Shown: positions 1 through 7,223 of the stretch, piece by piece
Position numbering within the stretch: the stretch's first letter is position 1
How the letters are laid out: each line of letters starts with the position of its first letter
NCBI GenBank assembly: GCA_964654995.1
Contig: CAZZKF010000021.1
Coordinates: 1-39,177 of the forward strand
Reading direction: 5' to 3'
From: CAZZKF01 sp964654995
GTDB lineage: Bacteria; Pseudomonadota; Alphaproteobacteria; CAZZKF01
Length of the DNA stretch: 39,177 nucleotides
Position numbers and translations under genes: made by a program
Notes under the pieces: model-generated
What the model was told of the DNA's origin: nothing
The model's input: the letters and a program-made list of their open reading frames with translations, nothing else
The model's database searches: none

Positions 1-33
1 CACAAACAGCGCGCCGCCGTCAATCTTCGTCAT
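1..33 (-). CDS. 5' fragment of a gene running off the window (11 codons)
   Basis: The first eleven codons of a gene on the - strand are visible and read MTKIDGGALFV. The ATG is at 33-31, preceded by a purine-rich GAGAGA that can act as ribosome binding site. A start of this kind is often seen in thiamine-pyrophosphate-dependent enzymes of the acetolactate synthase-like family, but eleven residues cannot prove it. The gene lies downstream of, and in the same direction as, the TonB-dependent receptor and AraC regulator, so it may belong to the same accessory unit. A GC-rich hairpin lies between it and the receptor gene. Confidence 0.45.
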   Translation of the reverse strand, partial: MTKIDGGALFV

Positions 34-131
34 GATTCTCTCTCCCGCCAGAAAATGCTACTTCACCTGCCGCTTGCCCCCGGCCCGCGCGACAAATGTG
101 GCACCGGGGGGATGCGGCGTGTTGTTACAGC

Positions 132-155
132 GGGCGCCGGCATCTGCCGGCGCCC
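132..155 (-). terminator. GC-rich hairpin after the receptor gene
   Basis: An 11-bp perfect inverted repeat lies here (GGGCGCCGGCA at 132-142 and its complement at 145-155, two bases between). It sits 16 bp beyond the stop codon of the TonB-dependent receptor. No clear T-tract follows on the - strand, so it may be a weak or Rho-assisted terminator, or a 3'-end stabilising stem-loop. Confidence 0.45.
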
Positions 156-170
156 CGGTTCATCGGGCCA

Positions 171-2567
171 TCAAAACCGGTAGGTCACGCCGAGCCCCCA
201 TTCGCGCGGACGGCCGAAGTAGGCTTCGGCGGTTCCGAAACTGTCGAGCGCAGCAATTCCGTTCTCGATGTAGCGTGTGTCCGTGAGATTGGTGATGAAG
301 AAAAACGCCTGCCAGGCTTCGGAACTATGCTCATAGGTGAGCCGGGCGTTGACCAGACTGTACCCCTTCTGGGAGATCGCCGGGGTGTTGTTGACGTCGT
401 TCTCGATGCGCGCCTTGTAGGCGTAATCCCAACGCATGGAAAGGTCACCGCTGGCGCCGACGAAAATCCGGTACTCGAGCGACAGGTTGACGTTCCACTT
501 CGGTGTTTTCGGGAACTTGCTGTCGGTGGTAATCGTTGCCCCCGGTGCCAGCTTGGTGAACTTGGCATCGATAAAGCCGATGCCGCCGGAAAGCTCCAGA
601 TTGGCGATTGGACGCGTCAGCAGTTCAATCTCGAAGCCCTTGACCTTGGCCTTGCCGGCGTTCTCGACGACGAGCAGCAGATTGCCCTCGGGCGTGGCGC
701 GAACGCTGGAAAGCTGGATATCGGTATAGTCATTGTAAAACAGCGCCGTGTTGAAGCGCAGGCGCCGGCCGAACCATTCCGATTTCAGCCCCACCTCGTA
801 GGACCACAGGAATTCGGGATCATAGGATTCCACCTCGCCCTGGGTGGTCGGACGACCATTGAAGCCGCCGCTTTTGAAGCCGCGGGCTGCCGAGCTGTAG
901 AACAGCAGATCGGGGCTCGCCTGATATTCGATTCCGAACCGTGGCGACACTGAATTCCAGTTATCGCTGATGACCGTCGGCGGCACCACGAACGTGCCGG
1001 CGTTCTTGCGGATATGGGTCAGGCTGTAAGTCTTTTTCTCATAGGTATAGCGCAAGCCGGCGGTGAGGCTCAGCCGATCGGTCAGGTTGAACGTGCCTTG
1101 ACCAAAACCGGCATAGCTCTTGATCGAGATGTCGTTGAAGATGAAAAACTGTAGATCCAGGAACTGGTTGAAGGGGTTGCCGGCACCACCCGCACACGGA
1201 GGCGTGCCGCCGGGGCCCAAACAGATCAGCGGCCCGGGCAGCATTTCAAGGGCATTGAACAGCCCGCCGGCGAGATCGACGTCGGTATTGTCTACCGCAT
1301 CCTCGTCGAACAGATAACCACCCGCCAGCCAGTGAAGACGCTCGCCGAAACTTGATCCCGAGAATTGCAGCTCCTGGCTGAACTGATTCTGGGCTGTCTG
1401 GTTGAAGGTGTGGACGTAGGTGGCCGGCGAGCCGTCGCCGTCACGGGCAAAATCGGCCTCCTGATCGCGGTAGGCGGTGATCGACTTGATATTGACGGTT
1501 CCGAGATCCCAGTCGATGGTCAGGGCCAGTCCCCACTGGTCCAGATTGTTGATGCTGCGTCCCGTCTGCAGGGTATCGAAGGGATCGGCCTGGATCAGGT
1601 CGGAGGTGATCGGCTGGCCGCTGGGAAAGCCGACAAGGGCATTCCACAGCTGCAGGATCGGGGCGTTGGTCGGATCGACGAAGACCAGAGCCTGCTGCAC
1701 CGATTCCTCGCGCACCCGGCTGTAATCGGCGCTCAACGTCACATCGACATTGTCGCTTGCCAGCCAGCGCAGCACCAGCCGGCTCGAATCGCGATTGATG
1801 TCGCCCAATTTCTTGTTGTCGATGAGGCGACGGCCGTAGCCGTCGCGATTGCGCGACGAGGCCGCAAACTTGGCCAGCAGCTTGTCTTCGACCAACGGGA
1901 TATCGATGCTCAGATTGGCGTCGATACGGCTGTAGTTTCCACCGGTTACGGTCGCCCGCCCGGCGAAGTCATTGCCCGGCTTGGCGGTGACGATATTGAT
2001 CGCGCCGCCGATCGTGTTCTTGCCGAACAGCGTGCCCTGGGGCCCGCGCAGGACCTCGACCCGCTCGAAGTCCAGGACATCGAGCACGCCACCCATCGAA
2101 CGGGCGAAATAGACGCCGTCAACGTAAATTCCGACCCCGGGATCGGTGGTCAGCAGAAAATCCTGCTGACCGACACCACGAATGTAGATTTGCGCATTGG
2201 TGCCGCTGCCGCTGCCGTTTGTGCTGAAGCTGAAGTCCATGTTGGGTGTGGAGCGGCCGATATCGCTCAGACTTTCGATCGTCCGGCGCTGCAAATCGGC
2301 CGCCGAAAAGGCGGTGATCGAAATCGGCGTTTCCTGCAGGCGTTCCTCGCGTTTGCGCGCGGTGACGATGATTTCCTCGATGGTCACGTCCTGCGCCTCG
2401 TCTTCGGCCTGGGCGCGTGCCGGCGCGATTGCCGCAGTTGATGTCACAAGGATGGTGATCCAGCCCCAGCAGGCAATTGCCATGAGCCCCTTGCCCCAGT
2501 CCGGCAGGCGGGCTCTGTCTGATACGAGCGTTCCGGTTGAACGTGCGATTATCCTTTCACCGCGCAT
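171..2567 (-). CDS. TonB-dependent outer-membrane receptor
   Basis: This 798-residue protein should be an outer-membrane beta-barrel importing an unknown ligand with energy from TonB-ExbB-ExbD. A long signal peptide (about 1-53, ending APARAQA) is followed by a TonB box (IEEIIVTARKREE, about residue 63). Next comes a plug domain with the usual VYVDGVYFAR-like and VEVLRGPQGTLFGKNTIGGAINIVT segments, then a barrel ending in aromatic GVTYRF. There is no N-terminal STN signalling domain, so it is a pure transporter rather than a sigma/anti-sigma transducer. A loop near residues 447-460 has two Cys that may form a disulfide. The start at 2567 is supported by GGAGG five bases upstream. The AraC gene lies just upstream in the same direction and is the likely regulator. 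The ligand cannot be named. Confidence 0.93.
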   Translation of the reverse strand: MRGERIIARSTGTLVSDRARLPDWGKGLMAIACWGWITILVTSTAAIAPARAQAEDEAQDVTIEEIIVTARKREERLQETPISITAFSAADLQRRTIESLSDIGRSTPNMDFSFSTNGSGSGTNAQIYIRGVGQQDFLLTTDPGVGIYVDGVYFARSMGGVLDVLDFERVEVLRGPQGTLFGKNTIGGAINIVTAKPGNDFAGRATVTGGNYSRIDANLSIDIPLVEDKLLAKFAASSRNRDGYGRRLIDNKKLGDINRDSSRLVLRWLASDNVDVTLSADYSRVREESVQQALVFVDPTNAPILQLWNALVGFPSGQPITSDLIQADPFDTLQTGRSINNLDQWGLALTIDWDLGTVNIKSITAYRDQEADFARDGDGSPATYVHTFNQTAQNQFSQELQFSGSSFGERLHWLAGGYLFDEDAVDNTDVDLAGGLFNALEMLPGPLICLGPGGTPPCAGGAGNPFNQFLDLQFFIFNDISIKSYAGFGQGTFNLTDRLSLTAGLRYTYEKKTYSLTHIRKNAGTFVVPPTVISDNWNSVSPRFGIEYQASPDLLFYSSAARGFKSGGFNGRPTTQGEVESYDPEFLWSYEVGLKSEWFGRRLRFNTALFYNDYTDIQLSSVRATPEGNLLLVVENAGKAKVKGFEIELLTRPIANLELSGGIGFIDAKFTKLAPGATITTDSKFPKTPKWNVNLSLEYRIFVGASGDLSMRWDYAYKARIENDVNNTPAISQKGYSLVNARLTYEHSSEAWQAFFFITNLTDTRYIENGIAALDSFGTAEAYFGRPREWGLGVTYRF

Positions 2568-2664
2568 TCCTTCCTCCCATTTTCCTCTTCCGCAGCTTTC
2601 AGTGCAGACTCCCCAAGCATCTAGAGTACTTCGATCGTGACGATGAGTTCTTGTCCCAGCGCGC

Positions 2665-2678
2665 CGTCAAACTTGACG
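2665..2678. promoter_or_regulatory. Short inverted repeat upstream of the receptor gene
   Basis: The perfect inverted repeat CGTCAA-AC-TTGACG lies about 100 bp upstream of the receptor start, in the 170-bp gap between the AraC gene and the receptor gene. It could be an operator, or by chance supply a TTGACG -35-like box. I saw no convincing -10 element at the right distance on the - strand. Nothing else in the gap stands out. Confidence 0.25.
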
Positions 2679-2737
2679 CCAAGCGACATCGACTGCACCG
2701 CCTCAAGGGCCGCGCGGGGAAAACGGAACAGGGGGTG

Positions 2738-3781
2738 TCAGATGAGGAAGGGTGGGCGTCCGGTTGCCGGTCCGTTGGGGGGTGATGGTCGTGTCACCGG
2801 ACTTTTCCGGTGACGCGCCTGGCGGCGATGATCGCGCGGCGAGATGCCGTAGCGGGCCCGGAAGACGCGACTGAAGTGGGCGGCGTCGTTAAAACCCCAG
2901 CGGAAGGCGATCTGGGTAATGCTGAACTGGGCAAATCGCGGATCGGCCAGCTCGGCGTGGCATTTCTCAAGGCGCCGTTCGCGGATCCAGGCGCCAACCG
3001 TCACGCTTTCCGCTTCGAACAACCGGTGCAAGTGGCGCGTCGACATCTTGAGGCTGGCAGCGATCCGGGCTGGCGTCAGGTCGGGATCGGTCAGACTCGA
3101 ATCGATAAATCGCTTGATATAGGCGATCTGAGCGGTCCGTGTTCCCGGTGCGGCGGGTGACTCGCCGACGAGAACAGTGCGGTCCAGGAGGGACGCGGCA
3201 AGATCGAGGATGGGGTCGAGCATGGCCGACGATTCATCGTTCGACATCTGCAGCGCCTGAAGGAAGGTCGAGCGGAAGAAATAGGACGCCACCGCCCCCA
3301 GCCCGGCGCGCCCCGAGACGGCCATGGCATATGGCAATCTGCGGTGTTGCAGACGGGTCTCCAGCACCGTGCGCGGCAGATTGACCGAGAGCTGATTGAA
3401 GGACTTCTGGAAACGGATCCGCAACGGCCGGCCTGAATCGAGCAGCGCCATGTCGCCGGGCCGAAGCACCGCCTCATTGCCGTCCTGTGTCAGGGCGCAG
3501 GTTCCTGAAAGCTGGGTGATCAGATACAGATTCTGGTCGTTGGAGACCAGGTTTTGACGCCGGGTGCGCGCGATCCTGTCGATATTGGCGGAAACCCGGG
3601 CGAGATCGAACCCCGCCACCCGGCGCACGTCGATGATGCCGGCGAACCGTTTCGGCTCGCAGCAGGAAACGTCAAATGCTCCGCAGCCGTGGGTCAGATC
3701 CTGGCGCCAACCCTCGTAGGCCACTGCTCCGTCATAGACCTGCCGGAGCACGACATGTTCGCTCTGCTCGCGCAGCGACAT
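2738..3781 (-). CDS. AraC-family transcriptional regulator
   Basis: This 347-residue regulator has a C-terminal AraC DNA-binding domain at about 215-320. The two helix-turn-helix units are recognisable: LTPARIAASLKMSTRHLHRLF, then ITQIAFRWGFNDAAHFSRVF with the typical YGISPRDHR end. The N-terminal half (about 60-150, with LTQDGNEAVLRPGDMALLDS) resembles the AraC_binding_2 cupin-like sensor of FeaR/NahR-type activators, which respond to small aromatic or similar effectors. The start at 3781 has a strong GGAGG six bases upstream. It sits directly upstream of the TonB-dependent receptor in the same direction and probably controls it and the gene running off the window. The effector is unknown. 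Its last ~20 residues are basic and Pro-rich. Confidence 0.92.
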   Translation of the reverse strand: MSLREQSEHVVLRQVYDGAVAYEGWRQDLTHGCGAFDVSCCEPKRFAGIIDVRRVAGFDLARVSANIDRIARTRRQNLVSNDQNLYLITQLSGTCALTQDGNEAVLRPGDMALLDSGRPLRIRFQKSFNQLSVNLPRTVLETRLQHRRLPYAMAVSGRAGLGAVASYFFRSTFLQALQMSNDESSAMLDPILDLAASLLDRTVLVGESPAAPGTRTAQIAYIKRFIDSSLTDPDLTPARIAASLKMSTRHLHRLFEAESVTVGAWIRERRLEKCHAELADPRFAQFSITQIAFRWGFNDAAHFSRVFRARYGISPRDHRRQARHRKSPVTRPSPPNGPATGRPPFLI

Positions 3782-3854
3782 GCATTACCTCCCCACTCCT
3801 CCACTAACAGCTTATCGGCGCAAACAACCCAGTCAAGAGCGATGCATTCGGGTT

Positions 3855-4799
3855 CTAGCGCACGTAAAGCTGGACGAGGGGAGCGCGGGCCTCGGAATCG
3901 GGCCGGCGGACCACCTGCTCGGGCGTTACCCCAAGTTCGAGGAGCGCGGTAAGAGCGGTGCGCAGCGCCGCTTCAGCGCGCGCACTGTCAGCCGGCGCAT
4001 GGGTGACGAGCAGATCGAAGCGGACATCCGGGACTTGGGCGCGAGCAGCCTCGACGACTTTGGCCAAACCATCCTCGAACGCCGGAGAAGCGGTTTCAAA
4101 GCGAATGGTCAGCAGCGCCTGACGGCCGGCAAAATCGGCAAGCACGTCCTGGCGCATCCGGGCGCCAGTTGCTCCCGGCCGCAGCAAGGCGAGTTCACTG
4201 GCCCGGGTCAGGGTAAGAACCGTGTCGGTCTGCTGCGTGCGCCGGATCCGGCCATAGAGCTCGCCACCGCGCGCCAGCAGGCGGGTGGCGGTCTCCAGGT
4301 TGGCGGGTGTGCGGCTGTCGGCGTTCTGGAGGCTGGCGTAAAGCTCGACTGCGCCGGCAAGAGTATCCGCCAGCCGGGAGTTCAGCGTCGACAGATCTGA
4401 GGCGATCATGTCGTAGCGTGTCAACGCAATCTGGGCGCCGTGCCAGTTATCCGGCGTACGATCGCTTTGAAACGCTGCCATGGCCGTCTTGAAGGCGTTG
4501 TCAAGCTCGCCCACCGTGCGCCGGTTGGCGGCAAACTCGGTCTCGAACTGGCGCAGGTGCGCGGCCAGCGCCTTCAGCTTCCGGTCAACCGCGGCAGCCT
4601 GGAGCGGGACCGGGGTCCCGGGTATCGAGTCAGGGCTTTCGGCCTTTGCCGCAGCGCCCGGTGCCGGCTGCGCGGCTTGTGTCGGGGCTGCCTGGAAGCC
4701 TTCGGCAAGCGATGGCCATTTGCCGCTGCTGGAGGCCGTGCAGCCTGACAGTGCGATGGCTGCTGCCAATGTCGGCAAAATGATTAGAGATCGGCGCAT
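3855..4799 (-). CDS. Lipoprotein with degenerate OmpA-like C-terminus, function unknown
   Basis: This 314-residue predicted lipoprotein starts at the ATG at 4799, not at the longer open frame. AAAAGGGG lies upstream of that ATG, and the resulting N-terminus is a clean lipoprotein signal, MRRSLIILPTLAAAIALSGC, with Cys20 in an LSGC lipobox. After a Pro/Ala-rich linker come long Ala-rich helical stretches (about 60-215) that look coiled-coil-like. The last ~90 residues (FETASPAFEDGLAKVVEAAR to the end) follow the layout of an OmpA/MotB peptidoglycan-binding domain but lack its usual NxxLSxxRA motif. It may tether the outer membrane to another structure, which is inference. It is close to the AraC gene (73 bp) but its promoter region is its own. 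I do not recognise a named family. Confidence 0.72.
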   Translation of the reverse strand: MRRSLIILPTLAAAIALSGCTASSSGKWPSLAEGFQAAPTQAAQPAPGAAAKAESPDSIPGTPVPLQAAAVDRKLKALAAHLRQFETEFAANRRTVGELDNAFKTAMAAFQSDRTPDNWHGAQIALTRYDMIASDLSTLNSRLADTLAGAVELYASLQNADSRTPANLETATRLLARGGELYGRIRRTQQTDTVLTLTRASELALLRPGATGARMRQDVLADFAGRQALLTIRFETASPAFEDGLAKVVEAARAQVPDVRFDLLVTHAPADSARAEAALRTALTALLELGVTPEQVVRRPDSEARAPLVQLYVR

Positions 4800-5262
4800 G
4801 CTGAACCCCTTTTCGCCGTCAATTCTGGTCTCTTCGAACGCCGCACGTCCCCATGCGCGTCGACCGGTCGACCGGGATCGACTTGATGAAATCGCAATGG
4901 CTTGCCCGGCGAGGTGTGCTGCACAATGCGACATGGGTATGCCCGAGAGGTGGAAAAGACGCTGCCGGCAGTTGCCGTGGCAGCCAGGGTTGGGCTCTTA
5001 TCCACCGTGGCTCGCCCGTCTTTCTTGGCCGATGCACCCACATCGTATGCAACCGGGCGCCTCGCTCCGGCGCTCAAAAGCACACCGATCAAATGGCTCC
5101 GGCAGACCGGACAAAGCTCTAGCATGAGGGCTCATTGCTTACAAGCGCCCCTGCCACCATTGTTTTCCCGGCCAACAAAAAGCATGTATCGTCTTCTGTG
5201 TGCTTCCATCGGTGGCGAGCGTTCAGCGGTATCAGGGATGAAGTAACGGGCGAGGACTGAAG
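4800..5262. other. 463-bp divergent intergenic region
   Basis: This gap separates the divergent lipoprotein gene and sulfotransferase gene and should hold both promoters. It contains the perfect 14-bp palindrome GTCGACCGGTCGAC at 4859-4872 and a small inverted repeat TTGTT/AACAA near 5160-5178. The short open frames present lack ribosome binding sites and recognisable domains, so I call no gene here. No tRNA-like or strong terminator structure was found. Confidence 0.6.
4859..4872. promoter_or_regulatory. 14-bp perfect palindrome, possible operator
   Basis: GTCGACCGGTCGAC is a perfect palindrome 60 bp upstream of the lipoprotein start. It also forms a tandem of CGACCGG. It could bind a dimeric regulator of the lipoprotein gene, but GC-rich palindromes of this size also arise by chance. 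Confidence 0.25.
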
Positions 5263-6156
5263 ATGACCGCACGCGCCACATCGATCGACGATCTCAAGAG
5301 CCGCACAAGCCGCCTCATTACCGAAGAAGGGATGGCCCATGCCCTGAAGTTCCGTCCGAGGCCCACGGACGTGATCATTGCCACCTATCCCAAGGCCGGC
5401 ACCACCTGGATGCAGCAGATCGTTCATGGGCTGAGGACCCGGGGCGACATGGATTTCGATGAAATCACGGCCGTCACGCCATGGATCGAGATTGCTTACG
5501 ACATGGGGTTGGACCTTGAAGCCGACCACAAGGGCGAACCTCGCGCGTTCAAATCTCATTGGAACGGCGAACAGGTGCCGCCCGGATGCCGCTATATCTG
5601 CATAATACGGGATCCACGCGACACCATGGTGTCCTTTTTCAATTTCATGAATGGCTGGTTCGTGGAACCCGGTACGGTTTCCGTAGACGAGTTCACCGAC
5701 TTCATCATCAGGCGCGAACACCCCATTGGAGATTACTGGAGCCATTTGAAGACCTGGTGGAAGCGCCGCAAGGAACCGCAGGTCCTGTTGGTTGCGTTTG
5801 AGGATATGATAGAAGATCTGTCCGGAAACGTGCGGCGTGTCGCGGAATTCATCGGACATGGTGAGGATGAACAGGCAATCAGGATTGCCACCCGGCAGGC
5901 CAGCTATGATTTCATGAAGGCACATGAACACCAATTCGATGATCATCTGGTGGCCGAGACGAGAAATCATGCCTGTGACATCCCGGGTGACGCCAGGTCC
6001 AGCAAGATCAAATCCGGCACGGTGGGCGGCCATAAGGATGTTCTGAGCGATGTGACGCTGGCACGCCTCGACGAGGCGTGGGGCCGCGAGATTGAGGCGG
6101 TGTTCGGCTATGAGGACTACGATGACCTTAGACGCGCGCTCAAGGCAGGTGAATGA
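5263..6156 (+). CDS. PAPS-dependent sulfotransferase
   Basis: This 297-residue cytosolic sulfotransferase (Sulfotransfer_1 type) should move a sulfuryl group from PAPS to a hydroxyl or amine acceptor. The 5'-phosphosulfate loop is TYPKAGTTWM (41-50). The likely catalytic base is His99 in FKSHW. The 3'-phosphate-binding strand is IIRDPRDTMVSFF, with RDPRD at 116-120. The C-terminal KSGTVGGHKDVLS (about 250-262) corresponds to the RKGxxGDWKN loop of the family, in a diverged form. The start is preceded by GAGGAC. Two hotdog thioesterase genes follow in the same direction after about 100 bp. The acceptor is unknown. Codon use is less GC-extreme than in the surrounding genes, which hints at later acquisition. 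Confidence 0.9.
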   Translation: MTARATSIDDLKSRTSRLITEEGMAHALKFRPRPTDVIIATYPKAGTTWMQQIVHGLRTRGDMDFDEITAVTPWIEIAYDMGLDLEADHKGEPRAFKSHWNGEQVPPGCRYICIIRDPRDTMVSFFNFMNGWFVEPGTVSVDEFTDFIIRREHPIGDYWSHLKTWWKRRKEPQVLLVAFEDMIEDLSGNVRRVAEFIGHGEDEQAIRIATRQASYDFMKAHEHQFDDHLVAETRNHACDIPGDARSSKIKSGTVGGHKDVLSDVTLARLDEAWGREIEAVFGYEDYDDLRRALKAGE

Positions 6157-6253
6157 ATCTCTGGTCTTCGATGACGTGCGGTCCTAACGAAAACCCGTTG
6201 CCCGGCGGCTCTTGCGCCCGAGCCAGGCAACTCGATCGACAGGACGAAGCGTT

Positions 6254-6724
6254 TTGAGCGAGACCGTCTCATCTTGGGATGTCCCCGGCATCCACAGGTT
6301 TCTGGATGCCGTACCGCATATCCGGGCATTGGGCTTGCAGATTGAGGACGCCAATTCCGATGGTGTCATCCTGCGTCTGCCCTATCAGGACAAGCTGATC
6401 GGTGATCCGGAAAGCGGTGTGATTGCCGGCGGCGCCATTACTTCGTTGCTGGACACCACGGCTGGTGCCGCGGTCGTTATGGCTTTGCCCGAATTCCGGC
6501 CGATCGCGACGCTCGACCTGCGTATCGACTATCTCAAGCCGGCCATACCGGGCGAGGATGTGTTGGCGAAGGTGCAGTGTTACCGATTGACTCGCTGGAT
6601 CGCCTTCGTTCGCGGGCTGGCCTACCACCGGGACCCGCACGATCCGATTGCCAACTGCGCAGCCACCTTCATGGCCACCGGAAGCGAACCTCTGTGCCCG
6701 CCAGCTCCGGGGACCCGGCCATGA
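6254..6724 (+). CDS. PaaI-like hotdog-fold thioesterase, first of a pair
   Basis: This is about 156 residues in the single-domain hotdog layout of PaaI-family acyl-CoA thioesterases. The region matching the family motif HGGxxxxLxDxxxG reads IAGGAITSLLDTTAG, so the usual His is Ala58 while the acidic residue Asp67 is kept. Later segments (LDLRIDYLKPAIPGEDVLAK, then FVRGLAYHRDPHDPIANCAATFM) are typical of the fold. I chose the TTG at 6254 because AGGA lies nine bases upstream. An in-frame TTG at 6212 would add 14 residues. Its stop overlaps the start of the second hotdog gene (ATGA), so the two are coupled and may form a hetero-oligomer. The acyl substrate is unknown. Confidence 0.82.
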   Translation: MSETVSSWDVPGIHRFLDAVPHIRALGLQIEDANSDGVILRLPYQDKLIGDPESGVIAGGAITSLLDTTAGAAVVMALPEFRPIATLDLRIDYLKPAIPGEDVLAKVQCYRLTRWIAFVRGLAYHRDPHDPIANCAATFMATGSEPLCPPAPGTRP

Positions 6725-7158
6725 CCCTGATCGAGGCGCTGGCCGAGGCGCGGGAACGCGGCGATCCGACAGGTGTGATCTCCGCCATACCCTACGTGCG
6801 CTTTTTGGGTATTGAACTGGAAATGCAGGGCGATCGGCCAATCGCGGTGATGCGTTACCGGGAAGATTTGATCGGCAACCCGATCCTGCCGGCCCTGCAC
6901 GGCGGTGCGGTTGGCGCGCTTCTGGAGATCGCCGGCCTGATCGGGCTGGTCTGGCAGATCCGCTGCCCGGTGCTACCCAAGACCATCGATGTTGCCATCG
7001 ATTACCTGCGCGCCGGCCGGCCCGAAGATACCCGGGCCGAAGCCAGCATCACCCGTCAGGGGCGGCGCATCGCCAACGTCCGGGTGGAAGCCTGGCAAAA
7101 AACTCGGACCAAACCGATTGCCGCCGCCCATATTCACTTTCTGCTGGACCGGCCGTAG
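6721..7158 (+). CDS. PaaI/EntH-like hotdog-fold thioesterase, second of a pair
   Basis: This 145-residue hotdog protein starts at the ATG at 6721, which overlaps the previous stop codon. The motif reads LHGGAVGALLEIAG, so it has the His60-Gly-Gly that its partner lacks, and Glu69 at the catalytic acid position as in EntH-like enzymes instead of Asp. Downstream are LPKTIDVAIDYLRAGRPEDTRAEASI and IANVRVEAWQ, both typical of the fold. The pair of overlapping paralogues with different active-site residues suggests divided roles or a mixed oligomer, which is inference. The longer open frame from 6577 is rejected as it would run through the first thioesterase gene in another frame. Confidence 0.85.
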   Translation: MTLIEALAEARERGDPTGVISAIPYVRFLGIELEMQGDRPIAVMRYREDLIGNPILPALHGGAVGALLEIAGLIGLVWQIRCPVLPKTIDVAIDYLRAGRPEDTRAEASITRQGRRIANVRVEAWQKTRTKPIAAAHIHFLLDRP

Positions 7159-7223
7159 TTTTTCAGCTTAATGGCATCAAAAGCCCGCGGCACATTCAAG
7201 CGGATCATGAGCAAAAGAACGAC

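Noticed and set aside
4784..5125. Small - strand frame starting MLELCPVCRSHLIG with a CxxC-like start
   Set aside because: It has no ribosome binding site, atypical composition, and overlaps the lipoprotein start. I treat the region as intergenic.
5160..5188. Candidate promoter TTGTTT-N17-CATGTA before the sulfotransferase gene
   Set aside because: The -10 match is poor and spacing to better -10 boxes is wrong, so it is not listed as a feature.
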